From the NCBI GenBank assembly GCA_948474755.1, contig CAOLHI010000393.1, forward strand, positions 434,001 to 498,000: DNA of 64,000 nucleotides. The letters are read 5' to 3'. Below are more notes on the stretch, generated by a model, which worked only from the letters and a program-made list of their open reading frames with translations, was not told the DNA's origin and made no database searches. The stretch itself is not shown here. The stretch comes from Ctenosaura bakeri. Its lineage: Eukaryota; Chordata; Lepidosauria; Squamata; Iguanidae. The first letter of the stretch is position 1.

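Overview
This window is vertebrate nuclear DNA, almost certainly from a squamate reptile (lizard or snake). The evidence is a multi-exon vertebrate gene with GT-AG introns, tRNA-derived SINEs of the Sauria type with a Bov-B-like tail, CR1, L1 and L2-like LINE fragments, palindromic MITE-like repeats and several DIRS-type tyrosine-recombinase retrotransposons. Genus and species cannot be told from the sequence alone.

The only host protein-coding gene recognised is TOP2A (DNA topoisomerase II alpha), on the minus strand. It runs from an ATPase-domain exon cut by the right edge (63913-64000) to its stop codon at 18919 and a poly(A) signal near 18710. I placed 29 coding exons whose lengths and phases join into one open frame of about 1,327 codons. 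They cover the end of the ATPase/transducer, TOPRIM, winged-helix, tower, coiled-coil and variable C-terminal regions. The ending, with an ARKP...[10 protein letters not shown] tail, identifies the alpha rather than the beta paralogue. All internal splice sites are canonical except the acceptor of the exon at 33585-33676, which reads CG instead of AG.

Four copies of one DIRS-like family lie at 9861-15982, 24615-30663, 40950-46749 and 55569-61646. All are in the same orientation as TOP2A; three are in introns and one is just downstream of the gene. Each has inverted terminal repeats and an internal complementary region near its 3' end that joins the complements of both termini, as expected for a circular replication intermediate. 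The element at 55569-61646 is nearly intact. It has an 814-aa Gag with three CxxC pairs and an arginine/serine-rich middle, a 637-aa RT-RNase H protein starting one base after the gag stop, and a tyrosine recombinase interrupted by a single Trp-to-stop change. The other three are decayed to different degrees. The one at 40950-46749 belongs to a separate ITR subtype, and the front of its gag is replaced by a 5S rRNA-like fragment plus a 102-bp (34-codon) tandem repeat. A fifth, more distant DIRS relic lies at about 34101-35460.

The first 18.6 kb is gene-poor DNA downstream of TOP2A. It holds a 5'-truncated but open CR1 LINE, MITE palindromes, SINEs, a LINE tail with a microsatellite, a split Tigger-like DNA transposon and one DIRS copy. 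The remaining intron sequence carries nested repeats: a MITE-like palindrome and an L1 fragment each sit inside a SINE.
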